Source: Desulfobacteraceae bacterium
GTDB lineage: Bacteria > Desulfobacterota > Desulfobacteria > Desulfobacterales > Desulfosalsimonadaceae
Direction of reading: 5' to 3'
Assembly: GCA_003599885.1 (NCBI GenBank)
Contig: QZKW01000029.1
Span: 1-34,069, forward strand
DNA length: 34,069 bases
Below, piece by piece: positions 17,094-25,322 of this stretch. The notes below the pieces were generated by a model that did no database searches, was not told the origin of the DNA, and saw only the letters and a program-made list of their open reading frames with translations. Both the position numbers and the translations under genes were made by a program. How positions within the stretch are numbered: position 1 is the stretch's first letter; the number at the start of each line of letters is the position of its first letter.

Positions 17094-19829
17094 ATGGTTT
17101 ATCTCATCTCAGGTGGCATCGGCTGGCTCATTGGCGTAATAGCCCATCGGATTCCCGATGCGTTCTATGGTTTGGTTCTGGGGATTCTGGTGGCTGAGAT
17201 CTATCTGCTGCGCAAACGTCTCACCCGGCTTGAGGGGAGCGCGAAAGGAATCGTTCCGAAGGCCGAAAAAATTGTGGCGGAATCTCCTGTTGAGCGCGAC
17301 GCCCCTGTTCATCCTGTCCCGGAGCCTCCGATTCCTCACGGGCCATTCCGGGAAACACGGGTTGAGGCTGATTATGAAAGGGAGTCGGCCCTTGACCTGC
17401 CCGATGCCCCCGAACCCCCACCCGTTTTTGCCGACGAAACCCTGGCCGCACCCGCCAAAATCCCGGAAACCAAAACAGACACCTTCTCATCACTTCCCGG
17501 CCGGCTGGTGGAATATCTGAAGAATTTTTTCACCACCGGCAATGTGGTCACCAAGATCGGCGTGATTGTTCTCTTTTTCGGCTTTTCCTTTCTGCTCAAA
17601 TACGCGGCCCAGCGCAACCTGATCCCCATCGAGTTCCGGCTGATCGGCGTCTTTCTCGCAGGCCTCGGCATGCTTGGCGCGGGCTGGCGGCTGAGGATGC
17701 GGGAGATGATGTATGGCCTGATCCTCCAGGGCGGCGGCGTCGGGGTGCTGTATCTCACGGTTTTCGCGGCGGCCCGGTTCTATCATCTGCTGCCCTATGG
17801 GTTTGCCTTTGCCGTCATGTTCTGTCTGGTGGCGCTCTCCGGGATTCTCGCCGTGCTTCAGGACGCAAGAGCTCTCGCCGTATCCGGCATTATCGGCGGG
17901 TTTCTCGCCCCGGTGCTCATGTCCACCGGCAGCGGCAGCCATGTGGCGCTCTTTTCCTACTATGCCCTGCTCAATCTCGGCATTGTCGGCATCGCCTGGC
18001 ACAAATCATGGCGGGAGCTGAACCTGATCGGCTTTGGTTTCACTTTTGTCATCGCCTCCTTGTGGGGCGGCAAATATTACCGGCCAGGTTATTTTTCCAC
18101 CACCGAGCCGTTCCTCATCCTGTTTTTTCTTTATTATGTTATTATTTCAGTATTATATGCGCTACGCCAGCCCCTGAATCTTAAGGGCTATGTGGACGGG
18201 ACCCTGGTCTTCGGCGTGCCCCTGGCAGCCTTCGGGTTGCAGTACGGGCTGGTCCGCAATTTCGAATATGGCCTGGCCATCAGCGCGCTCTGTCTCGGGC
18301 TTTTTTATATCCTGCTGGCCACCATCCTCTGGCGGCGTATTTCCGGATTGCGCGCAGTGGTTGAGTCATTTTTGGCCTTCGGCGTCGTGTTCGGCAGTCT
18401 GGCCATCCCCCTGGCCCTGGACGGCCGCTGGACATCCGCTGCCTGGGCCATTGAAGGCGCGGCCATTCTCTGGATCGGCGCCCGCCAGAACCGGATTCTT
18501 CCCCGCATCTTCGGAATTCTCCTTCAGGCAGGCTCCGGCGTTTCCTTTTTGCTGGCCTCCCATTTGCCGTTTCGCCAGATTCCGGTGGCCAACAGCTTTT
18601 TTGTCGGCTGCCTGCTCATCAGTCTGGCCGGTCTCTTCTCCAGCTGGTATCTGACAAAAAAGTCCGAAATCCTGCATCAATGGGAGCGGTATGCGGCAAT
18701 TCCCCTGATGGTGTGGGGGATTGCCTGGTGGTTTGGAGGGGCTTTTCAGGAGATCGACCGCTTTGTGGGCTGGCAGGACCAGGTTTCGGCAGCGCTCATT
18801 CATGCGGCGGGGAGCTTCCTGCTTATGGACATCATCGGCCGCCGACTCGTCTGGAAACAGTTTGCCTATCCGTCGCTCTTTCTGCTGCCGGTGATGGGCC
18901 TTGCCAGCCTTCACCATCTGGGCTCCTCCGGCGATCTGCATCTTTTTGCCCGCATGGGATTTCTTGCCTGGGGCATCAGTTTTTGTGCCCAGTACCGTCT
19001 GCTTTTTACCTGTGAAACCATCTGGCCGGAAAGGATGGTGCGACTTTGGCACCAGTTTACCCTATGGCTCCTGATTTTTGTTCTGGCCCGGGAGAGTGCC
19101 TACTACGTCGATGTTTTATTGCAGGTCGGCTGGACCTGGCAATTCTGCGTCCGGGGGGTGGTGCCGGGTGTTATGGTGATGGCGCTTCTCAGTCAGGGCG
19201 ACCGCCTTTCCTGGCCGGTCCGCCGGTTTCATGACGCCTATTTCGGGATGGGCGCCGGGATTCCGGTATTGTATCTGTTTGCCTGGGCGGTTTTCACCAC
19301 CCTCTATCATGGAGACCCCGCGCCGCTGCAGTTTGTGCCGGTGATCAATCCCATGGAACTCACCCAGATCTATCTCCTTTTTATTGTGCTTCAATGGATC
19401 GGACGCCAGAAGGAATGGCTGCGCCGGTTTGACTTCCAGCCGGATCGCCCGGTTCTGAGCATCATGGTATATGCAGCCGGGTTTCTTCTGTTAAACGCCA
19501 TGGTTGCAAGAACCATCCATTTCTGGGCCGACGTGCCGTACACCATTCCAGGGCTTTACGGATCGGTGCTTTTTCAGGCCGCGATTTCCATCCTCTGGGG
19601 AATGACCGCCCTGATAACGACCCTGGGCGCCACCCGGAAAGGCAGCCGTGTGGTCTGGATCATCGGCGCATTGATCCTGTCGCTGGTGGTTATCAAGTTG
19701 TTTATCGTTGATCTGGCCGGTACCGGCACGGTGGCCAGGATCATCTCATTTCTCGGCGTGGGGTCGCTCATGCTGCTCATCGGCTATTTTTCACCCCTTC
19801 CCCCGGCACGCCATCAGGAGGTTTCATGA
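17094..19829 (+). CDS. DUF2339 multi-spanning membrane protein
   Basis: This is a protein of about 911 residues. After an N-terminal hydrophobic stretch comes a Pro/Glu-rich cytoplasmic-type linker (about 50-130). More than 20 closely packed hydrophobic segments follow, starting with NVVTKIGVIVLFFGFSFLLKY, the typical DUF2339 entry, with LILQGGGVGVLYL and IIGGFLAPVL. Function of the family is unknown. The ATG at 17094 is preferred over the one at 17088 because AAGGA then lies about 5 bases upstream. The stop overlaps the start of the DUF3999 gene (ATGA). This pairing is common and suggests that the two proteins form an envelope complex. Confidence 0.9.
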   Translation: MVYLISGGIGWLIGVIAHRIPDAFYGLVLGILVAEIYLLRKRLTRLEGSAKGIVPKAEKIVAESPVERDAPVHPVPEPPIPHGPFRETRVEADYERESALDLPDAPEPPPVFADETLAAPAKIPETKTDTFSSLPGRLVEYLKNFFTTGNVVTKIGVIVLFFGFSFLLKYAAQRNLIPIEFRLIGVFLAGLGMLGAGWRLRMREMMYGLILQGGGVGVLYLTVFAAARFYHLLPYGFAFAVMFCLVALSGILAVLQDARALAVSGIIGGFLAPVLMSTGSGSHVALFSYYALLNLGIVGIAWHKSWRELNLIGFGFTFVIASLWGGKYYRPGYFSTTEPFLILFFLYYVIISVLYALRQPLNLKGYVDGTLVFGVPLAAFGLQYGLVRNFEYGLAISALCLGLFYILLATILWRRISGLRAVVESFLAFGVVFGSLAIPLALDGRWTSAAWAIEGAAILWIGARQNRILPRIFGILLQAGSGVSFLLASHLPFRQIPVANSFFVGCLLISLAGLFSSWYLTKKSEILHQWERYAAIPLMVWGIAWWFGGAFQEIDRFVGWQDQVSAALIHAAGSFLLMDIIGRRLVWKQFAYPSLFLLPVMGLASLHHLGSSGDLHLFARMGFLAWGISFCAQYRLLFTCETIWPERMVRLWHQFTLWLLIFVLARESAYYVDVLLQVGWTWQFCVRGVVPGVMVMALLSQGDRLSWPVRRFHDAYFGMGAGIPVLYLFAWAVFTTLYHGDPAPLQFVPVINPMELTQIYLLFIVLQWIGRQKEWLRRFDFQPDRPVLSIMVYAAGFLLLNAMVARTIHFWADVPYTIPGLYGSVLFQAAISILWGMTALITTLGATRKGSRVVWIIGALILSLVVIKLFIVDLAGTGTVARIISFLGVGSLMLLIGYFSPLPPARHQEVS

Positions 19830-21244
19830 GAATCTGCAGGATTGTTTTTCTTATCTTTTCCGTTGCCCTTCTTTTCTTATCGGCCACGTCAGCAGCAGCG
19901 CTTACGCCCGCTGATTTTGCTTTTGGTATGCCCATTTCTCTGGAAGAAAACGGGGCTGTCTACCGCCTTTCCATCCCCCCGGAAATTTATGCAACCGTTA
20001 CCCGGAGCGATCTGGGCGATATCCGGATATTCAACAGCGCGGGAGCAGTAGTTCCCCATGCCCTGCGCCTGCCGGAGAAAAAGAACGGGATCACCGAGGT
20101 GGCAAACCCCCTGCCTTTTTTCCCCTTGTACTCGGATAAAACCGGAGAGGGGAAAGACGGCCTTTCGGTGCGCATCGAACAGGGCAAAGACGGCGCCATC
20201 ATCAATGTGGAATCCGATGATACCAAAGCAGACAAGGACCGGAAATTGTCCGGCTATATCATTGACGCCAGCAAACATGCGGGGGGGATTCATGATCTCG
20301 ACATTACCTGGCAGGAGGAAGAGGACAATTTTGTCACCACGGTTTCCGTGGAATCCAGCGACGATCTGACGCACTGGTCGACCCCGGTGCCCCGGGCGAC
20401 GCTGGCCCGGATGCGGTTTTCCGGCCATGAAATCAGCCGGAAACGCATCCGGCTACCCATCCGTCCGGCCCGGTATCTCAGGCTTTCGTGGCCGGCCGGG
20501 GCCACGGGAATCGCGGTGAAAGAGATCATCGGCGTGCAGTGGACCGGGAAACCGGAAAAGGAGCGGATATGGACCGCTTTGAAGGGGAAGCCTGCTCCGG
20601 ACAACGCCAAAAAGGGAATTACGGCCTATGAATACGACAGCGCCGCCCGGCTGCCGGTTGACCGCGTCCGGCTTCGGTTTTCCGAGAAAAACACCCTGGT
20701 CAACGCCCGTGTCCTTTCGCGGCTGGATGGAGGGTCGAATTGGCGGTTCCGGCAGAGCGGCATTTTTTATGATTTAAAAATCGACGATGTCGCCCTGGTG
20801 CAGGACACGGTGTCCATCGGGCAGACCGCCGACCGGTACTGGCGGGTGGAGCTGGGCGGGGACGCGTCTGCTGATCCCGGAAATATGCCGGAGCTTACGC
20901 TCGGGTGGCAGCCCCATGAGCTGCTGTTCGTGGCCCGGGGCAACGGCCCATTCATGCTGGCCTATGGTTCGGCAAGGCTTGGAGATGCGGATCTGGACTC
21001 CAGCCGGTCAGGGCTTCTGTATCAGGTGGTCGGCGCCAATGAGGAGGCGTTGCTTAAAGAGGCCGTGCTGTTGCCGAAAATAACACTCGGCGGCACGGAC
21101 CTGCTGACCCCCGAACCGCCGCCGTTGCCATGGCGGAAATGGCTGCTCTGGGGGGTTCTGGTGTTTGGCGTGGGGATTATCGCACGGATGGCCTTTAGTC
21201 TTGGAAAGGGAATGAATAAAGAGGAAAATATTAACAAATCATAG
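19826..21244 (+). CDS. DUF3999 exported protein
   Basis: A 472-residue protein with a signal peptide (residues 1-25, ending ATSAAA), a large periplasmic region beginning LTPADFAFGMPI and containing DIRIFNSAGAVVPHAL, and a C-terminal membrane segment (WLLWGVLVFGVGIIARMAF) followed by a short basic tail. This is the DUF3999 architecture. Function unknown. It overlaps the DUF2339 gene by 4 bp, so the two are translationally coupled. The periplasmic part probably docks on the DUF2339 membrane protein (inference). Confidence 0.9.
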   Translation: MRICRIVFLIFSVALLFLSATSAAALTPADFAFGMPISLEENGAVYRLSIPPEIYATVTRSDLGDIRIFNSAGAVVPHALRLPEKKNGITEVANPLPFFPLYSDKTGEGKDGLSVRIEQGKDGAIINVESDDTKADKDRKLSGYIIDASKHAGGIHDLDITWQEEEDNFVTTVSVESSDDLTHWSTPVPRATLARMRFSGHEISRKRIRLPIRPARYLRLSWPAGATGIAVKEIIGVQWTGKPEKERIWTALKGKPAPDNAKKGITAYEYDSAARLPVDRVRLRFSEKNTLVNARVLSRLDGGSNWRFRQSGIFYDLKIDDVALVQDTVSIGQTADRYWRVELGGDASADPGNMPELTLGWQPHELLFVARGNGPFMLAYGSARLGDADLDSSRSGLLYQVVGANEEALLKEAVLLPKITLGGTDLLTPEPPPLPWRKWLLWGVLVFGVGIIARMAFSLGKGMNKEENINKS

Positions 21245-21256
21245 GAGGTCATGACG

Positions 21257-21685
21257 ATGGAAGACTTTATTACAAAAGCAGAAGTTCAGCGGGTGTGTCA
21301 GGAGATCGGTATCCGGGACTGGACCCGACTGACCGAAACCAAAGTTCAGGTGGAAGAAGCCAGAATCATTCAGGCGGCTGTCGGGTCGGAAGCGCTGGAA
21401 ATTCCGGTGGAGTGGTTTCAGCAGGGGTTGGAGGTGGAGCTGGAGCATGGGGTGCAGTTTCCGGATGCGAATGTCACCAACAACCATCCCATCCTGACGG
21501 GCAAGATCGTTCTGGCCCATCTCAAGGAAATGCTGGATTATTACCTCCGGCTGGAAGTCGCGGAGCTGGAAGGCGATCTGTTTAAGGCGTCCAGGGCAGG
21601 GGATGCGGAGAAGATGGCCCGGAAGTACAAAAAATTGATTGTGGCGCGGGCGGCGTTGAGTGAGTGGGAAAATTCCGCAGGGTAA
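21257..21685 (+). CDS. DUF5661 family protein
   Basis: A 142-residue soluble protein. The centre, GLEVELEHG followed by NVTNNHPILTGKIVLAHL and LDYYLRLE, matches the DUF5661 family, of unknown function. The start at 21257 is preferred to the ATG at 21251 because AGGAGG then has an 8-base spacing instead of 2. It starts 12 bp after the DUF3999 stop and may share that operon. Its last 11 codons (ALSEWENSAG and stop) recur at 23563, marking the edge of a duplicated unit. Confidence 0.8.
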   Translation: MEDFITKAEVQRVCQEIGIRDWTRLTETKVQVEEARIIQAAVGSEALEIPVEWFQQGLEVELEHGVQFPDANVTNNHPILTGKIVLAHLKEMLDYYLRLEVAELEGDLFKASRAGDAEKMARKYKKLIVARAALSEWENSAG

Positions 21686-21835
21686 AAGAAGTCCTTGTTT
21701 GTTATAAATATACTGTTTAAATAGGTATATATAAAAATTTGATGCCTGATGCCGGTTTATAATGAGAGAGACATTCCGGCTATAGGAGATATGCAGAAAC
21801 TTTTGAATCACTTGTTGGGCTCAAAAAAACATTGA
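21652..21835 (+). repeat. Leader module, copy B (unit 1)
   Basis: The module begins inside the DUF5661 coding end and runs through an AT-rich stretch with GTTTATAATGA (a TATAAT -10-like box near 21757-21762). It ends with the conserved core AGATATGCAGAAACTTTTGA and ACTTGTTGGGC. From the core ATG at 21791 a 14-codon frame (MQKLLNHLLGSKKH) runs to a TGA at 21833-21835. Over the first 36 bases it differs from copy C at only 3 positions. It precedes the hicA promoter region. Confidence 0.75.
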
Positions 21836-21862
21836 CAGACCGAGCAACTATATATTAGTTGC
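21832..21862 (+). promoter_or_regulatory. Probable hicAB promoter and HicB operator
   Basis: TTGACA at 21832-21837 is a good -35 box, although no close match to TATAAT sits at the right distance. A perfect inverted repeat, GCAACTA (21844-21850), TATAT, TAGTTGC (21856-21862), lies where a -10 box would be. This is what an autorepressor site for an RHH-type HicB antitoxin would look like. Confidence 0.5.
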
Positions 21863-21891
21863 AAATATTGCTTTTACCATGGTAGGGTATA

Positions 21892-22146
21892 ATGTCTAAA
21901 AAAGAAAAGCTACTGGCAAAACTTTGTGCCAGCCCGACACCAAAGAATTTCCCTTGGCACGATCTTATAACGCTAATGGGTAGCTTTGGATTTGAAAGCA
22001 CATGCGGTGGTGGGTCGCACTATATGTTTGAACATTCGAGCGGTTTTCGTTTAAGAATGTCCAAAACACACCCGTCAGGAATTTTAAAAAATTATCAGAT
22101 ACAAGACGTTAAAAATGCACTCAGGCACATAGGGGTTATTCCATGA
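21892..22146 (+). CDS. hicA: HicA family mRNA interferase toxin
   Basis: HicA toxins bind and cleave mRNA and stop translation until neutralised by HicB. The 84-residue protein has the double-stranded-RNA-binding-like fold signature DLITLMGSFGFE, then GGGSHYMFEH with the catalytic His, and a C-terminal helix (YQIQDVKNALRHIGVIP). It is typical in length. TAGGGT lies 4 to 5 bases before the ATG. It overlaps hicB by 4 bp. It is AT-richer than the DUF2339/3999 genes before it, which fits acquired cargo. Confidence 0.88.
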   Translation: MSKKEKLLAKLCASPTPKNFPWHDLITLMGSFGFESTCGGGSHYMFEHSSGFRLRMSKTHPSGILKNYQIQDVKNALRHIGVIP

Positions 22147-22601
22147 GCAATCTTACCTATAAAGGTTACACAGGTACAATTGAAGCCAGCATCGAAGATG
22201 GTTGCCTGCACGGCCAACTTCTTTTTATTGCTGATATTATCACCTATGAAGGGGACACTGTTGATAAGATTAAAACCTCTTTTGAGGAAGCAGTTGACCA
22301 TTATCTTGCATATTGCCAGGATAAAGGGAAGCCAGCTAACAAACCTTATAGTGGCACTTTCAACGTAAGGGTTGGGCAAGAGCTTCACAGAAAAGCTGTT
22401 GAGGTCGCTTATCATCAAGGTATTACGCTCAATGACTTCGTTGCTCAATCTATCAAAAATGCTATAGAAAAAAACGGGGTTATAAGGTTAGAGCACACTC
22501 ATCATCACAATATTACCATAACTGATAACCAAGCATCGAAAACCGTTGTTGCTACAATGGAAAAGCCACGTGCGTGGGAGAAATTACATGCAATCCAATA
22601 A
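22143..22601 (+). CDS. hicB: HicB family antitoxin
   Basis: The 152-residue antitoxin has the degenerate RNase-H-like HicB domain at residues 1-75 (YKGYTGTIEASIEDGCLHG, ITYEGDTVDKIKTSFEEAVDHYL). An RHH-type DNA-binding segment follows (SGTFNVRVGQELHRKAVEVA, ITLNDFVAQSIKNAI). A His-rich tail with four His in the HTHHH region is unusual. HicB binds HicA and represses the operon, probably at the palindrome 21844-21862. It is coupled to hicA (ATGA overlap) and overlaps the next gene. Confidence 0.9.
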   Translation: MSNLTYKGYTGTIEASIEDGCLHGQLLFIADIITYEGDTVDKIKTSFEEAVDHYLAYCQDKGKPANKPYSGTFNVRVGQELHRKAVEVAYHQGITLNDFVAQSIKNAIEKNGVIRLEHTHHHNITITDNQASKTVVATMEKPRAWEKLHAIQ

Positions 22602-22878
22602 GCATCATCCAAATAAAACTGTCGATTTTTCGCTTGTTGAACTAACTGAAATTCTTGTTAAACATCAAAAACTTCACGAAGGACTTTATAATTTGTCTGT
22701 AGAGTTTCAAATAGCTGTTGGGGCTGTAGGGCCGACTCCAGAATTAATAAGCCCAGGCGCAATGATAGGCGTTTCTCGCATTGGATTAGCAAAAACTGAA
22801 AAAGAAAAAGCGAATATTCACACTGTTGATGCTGCCAGTGTTAATCCAGCGCCTAAAAAAGCGGGCAAGAAAAAATAA
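22588..22878 (+). CDS. HicAB-associated small protein
   Basis: A 96-residue protein whose ATG lies inside the end of hicB, 8 bases after GGGAG, making a three-gene operon. Core sequence VELTEILVKHQKLHEGLYNLS and VGAVGPTPELISPGAMIGVSRIGL; the tail is Lys-rich (PAPKKAGKKK). I recall similar small proteins following hicAB-like genes in other proteobacteria, but no named domain. Its function is unknown; a third toxin-antitoxin component or RNA-binding accessory is possible. Confidence 0.75.
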   Translation: MQSNKHHPNKTVDFSLVELTEILVKHQKLHEGLYNLSVEFQIAVGAVGPTPELISPGAMIGVSRIGLAKTEKEKANIHTVDAASVNPAPKKAGKKK

Positions 22879-22924
22879 AGCATGAACATGCAAATGGACC
22901 AACCAAGCGCTGCACATTTGCCTC

Positions 22925-22960
22925 AAGGGGCGCGGGCTTATTGCCGCCCCTTTTGTGTTT
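22925..22960 (+). terminator. Intrinsic terminator of the hicAB operon
   Basis: AAGGGGCG (22925-22932) pairs with CGCCCCTT (22945-22952) around a 12-nt loop, followed by TTGTGTTT. It lies 46 bp after the stop of the third gene. Confidence 0.75.
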
Positions 22961-23024
22961 CCGGTGCTTGTTATATAGATCATCCGCTCTAAGGGCACCA
23001 TTCATGATTGGCCCAAGGGTAATA

Positions 23025-23231
23025 ATGGGACGCTGGATCATCGCCGCAGGATTTATATTGATTGTCATCGGGATGATACTGCATTTCGCCCCCTGGTTTT
23101 TAAGCTGGTTCGGCGGGCTGCCCGGCGATATCCGCATTGTGAAAGAGCGAACCACAATATTTATTCCCATCACGTCCATGCTGCTCATCAGCATCGTGGC
23201 AACGCTCCTGATTAATTTTTTTAAGCGATAG
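23025..23231 (+). CDS. DUF2905 small membrane protein, copy 1
   Basis: A protein of 68 residues with two hydrophobic segments (WIIAAGFILIVIGMIL and MLLISIVATLLINF) around the conserved SWFGGLPGDIRIVKE motif, which is the DUF2905 family pattern. The function is unknown. The ATG at 23025 follows AAGGGT; an in-frame ATG at 23004 is an alternative. It closes unit 1 of the tandem duplication. The paralogue at 25323 carries a frameshift, so this copy is the intact one. Confidence 0.85.
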   Translation: MGRWIIAAGFILIVIGMILHFAPWFLSWFGGLPGDIRIVKERTTIFIPITSMLLISIVATLLINFFKR

Positions 23232-23247
23232 GCATCATTGACGACTC

Positions 23248-23436
23248 CGCAAAAAACTCCCTGCCCCGATGGTTTCCGTGGCGTGGGCAAAAACTCGCTG
23301 GAAAAGTGGAATGATGGGGGCTTGTTATTCCAATAGCGTTTGTCGAAACCCGCAGGTTCATTGGCGTTTATCCGCTCAGACAGTTTGCCCCCGTGATCCA
23401 CGGAAACCATCGGGTCAGGGCCGCATCGCAATGGGA
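23248..23436 (-). repeat. Interspersed palindromic repeat, copy 1
   Basis: The outer arms CCCGATGGTTTCCGTGG (23265-23281) and CCACGGAAACCATCGGG (23398-23414) are perfect 17-bp inverted repeats about 116 bp apart. TGGGCAAA and TTTGCCCC extend the pairing. The reverse complement matches 31024-31211 at both ends, with a diverged middle. No transposase is encoded. The short plus-strand frame inside it at 23269-23472 is not called. It lies between the two duplicated units. Confidence 0.75.
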
Positions 23437-23560
23437 ACAACCCTCCGGCGGTGTGGTTCGGGAATCAATTAAATTCGGGCTGTCGTAAGTCGCTTGTTTT
23501 TGATCAAAAAGCAGAAGCTGCTGAGAATTTTTTGCCCATCGCGCAGCATCCCTGACAGTC

Positions 23561-23752
23561 GGCGTTGAGTGCGTGGGAAAATTCTGCGGGGTAAAAAAAC
23601 GCTTGTTAGGAAAAAAAGTGCTGTGTAAACAGTTGGATATAAATATATGGATGGCGATGGCGGTTATAAAATATCCCCGAAGGCCAGTTTATAATGATAG
23701 AGGCTTTTCGATTATTAGAGATATGCAGAAACTTTTGAATTACTTGTTCGGC
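23561..23752 (+). repeat. Leader module, copy C (unit 2), with fossil DUF5661 end
   Basis: It opens with the last codons of a DUF5661 gene in frame (ALSAWENSAG and stop, 23563-23595). An AT-rich block follows with TGTAAACAG, ATATAAATAT and GTTTATAATGA. It ends in the core AGATATGCAGAAACTTTTGA and ACTTGTTCGGC. The upstream boundary with the preceding DNA is sharp. It lies directly before the sulfatase gene. Confidence 0.75.
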
Positions 23753-23800
23753 AATAAGGTGAATCCCGTCGCCAACTTCACCCTATACAAGAAAGGATAA
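23723..23800 (+). other. Mini-ORF MQKLL of leader copy C, before the sulfatase
   Basis: The 25-codon frame starts at the core ATG (MQKLLNYLFGNKVNPVANF) and ends in TAA 3 bases before the sulfatase ATG. Its last codons supply the sulfatase ribosome site AAAGGA. Whether it is translated is unknown. Confidence 0.35.
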
Positions 23801-23803
23801 AGC

Positions 23804-25225
23804 ATGAAACAAACATTAATTGCGTTCCTGCTGGCAACGTTCGCGGGCTGCCTGGTCTGTCAGGCAGCAGAGAAGCCCAACATCGTCCATATCGTTGCGG
23901 ATGACCTCGGCTGGAAGGATGTCGGATTCAACGGATGTAAGGATATCAAGACGCCGAATCTCGACAAGCTCGCCGCAGAGGGGGCAAAGCTCTCAGAGTT
24001 CTACGTGCAGCCGATGTGCACACCGACGCGTGCGGCATTGATGACTGGCCGTTATCCATTCCGCTACGGCCTGCAAACTGCCGTCATCCCTTCCGTCTCT
24101 GACTACGGCCTGGATACGACCGAGTGGCTCATGCCTCAGTGTCTTAAGGAGGCCGGCTACAGAACTGCCATCATCGGCAAATGGCACCTGGGCCATGCCG
24201 ACAGGAAATATTGGCCGAAACAACGCGGCTTCGACTACCAGTATGGCCCGATGATCGGCGAACTGGATTACTTCACGCACGAGGAGCATGGTGTCCTTGA
24301 TTGGTATCGTGACAACGAGCCGGTTCGTGAAAAGGGATATACCACCCAGCTCCTGGGAAGCGACGCAGTCAAACTTATCGAAAGGCACGATATTTCCAAG
24401 CCGCTCTATCTCTACCTTGCCTTTAACGCCCCCCACACGCCCTATCAAGCGCCGCAGGAATATATCGACCGCTATAAGAACATCGAAGACCCCACCCGCC
24501 GCATCTATGCCGGTATGGTTACGTGCCTCGACGACGAGATCGGGCGTGTCGTTGCCGCACTCGACAAGAAGGGCATCCGCGACAACACGCTCATCCTTTT
24601 TCACAGTGACAACGGTGGCACGAAGAACGCCATGTTCGCGGGCGTCATGGCCGACATGTCGAAGGTGCGGATACCATGCGACAACGGCCCGTATCGGGAT
24701 GGCAAGGGTTCTCTGTTTGAGGGCGGGACGCGCGTCTGCGCTTTCGCCAACTGGCCCGGCCATATCAAGGCACAGACCGTGGACGGGTTGATTCATGCAG
24801 TAGATATCTATCCGACGCTGGCCGCCCTGGCGCAGGCATCCACAGCCAAATGCAAACCACTCGACGGCCTCAATGTCTGGGATACCATCGCCCAGGGCAA
24901 ACCATCGGCCCGCTCGGAAATCGTCTATAATATCGAACCTTTCCGTGCGGCACTGCGTCAAGGCGACTGGAAACTCATCTGGCGCACGATGCTTCCTTCC
25001 AGCGTTGACCTCTATGACCTTTCGAAAGATCCGTCCGAGCAGACCAACCTCGCTGCGACCGACCCCGGCCGGGTTGCCGCGATGCAGGAACGCCTGAACG
25101 CATTGGCGAAGGAAGCTGTGAAGCCGCTCTTCCTAGTGGAGCAGTTCAAAGTCGTCATGAAAAACATGAAAGGAGAACCCGTCCTGCCTATTGATGAAGG
25201 ATTTGGCGACCCAGACCTGCCGTGA
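23804..25225 (+). CDS. Secreted type I sulfatase (S1, formylglycine type)
   Basis: The 473-residue enzyme hydrolyses sulfate esters, probably outside the cytoplasm. Residues 1-22 form a signal peptide; FAGC resembles a lipobox but the -3 residue is Phe. C72-T-P-T-R76 is the CxPxR motif whose Cys becomes formylglycine. Metal and sulfate sites are visible: ADDLGW (Asp33, Asp34), GKWHLGH, NAPHTPY and SDNGG. The length is normal for the S1 family; the substrate is unknown. The gene is GC-rich compared with hicAB and the leader, and has a different character from its neighbours, suggesting transfer. No formylglycine-generating enzyme is in the window. It is the cargo of unit 2. Confidence 0.93.
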   Translation: MKQTLIAFLLATFAGCLVCQAAEKPNIVHIVADDLGWKDVGFNGCKDIKTPNLDKLAAEGAKLSEFYVQPMCTPTRAALMTGRYPFRYGLQTAVIPSVSDYGLDTTEWLMPQCLKEAGYRTAIIGKWHLGHADRKYWPKQRGFDYQYGPMIGELDYFTHEEHGVLDWYRDNEPVREKGYTTQLLGSDAVKLIERHDISKPLYLYLAFNAPHTPYQAPQEYIDRYKNIEDPTRRIYAGMVTCLDDEIGRVVAALDKKGIRDNTLILFHSDNGGTKNAMFAGVMADMSKVRIPCDNGPYRDGKGSLFEGGTRVCAFANWPGHIKAQTVDGLIHAVDIYPTLAALAQASTAKCKPLDGLNVWDTIAQGKPSARSEIVYNIEPFRAALRQGDWKLIWRTMLPSSVDLYDLSKDPSEQTNLAATDPGRVAAMQERLNALAKEAVKPLFLVEQFKVVMKNMKGEPVLPIDEGFGDPDLP

Positions 25226-25322
25226 CAAGGCAGGACAATGACGTACGGGCTCAGATTGATTCTTCTCCAGAAAAATAATCACCCACTTTAAAGGCTTTAT
25301 TCATGATTGGCCAAAGGTACTA

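Noticed and set aside
22786-23440. Minus-strand ORFs opposite DUF2905 and the repeat
   Set aside because: Shadows of the plus-strand gene and palindromes; no coding-like features.
23269-23472. 67-codon ORF inside the palindromic repeat
   Set aside because: It lies wholly inside a structured repeat, is not open in the second copy, and has no ribosome site.
21652-23752. Integron attC sites flanking toxin-antitoxin and sulfatase cassettes
   Set aside because: The repeats sit before the cargo but lack paired RYYYAAC/GTTRRRY cores and the imperfect dyad of attC; only copy B has a chance GTTGGGC, and no integrase is visible.
23573-23800. 75-codon ORF spanning leader copy C
   Set aside because: Its first half runs across the fossil DUF5661 end out of frame; only the MQKLL part is shared between copies, so the long form is not supported.
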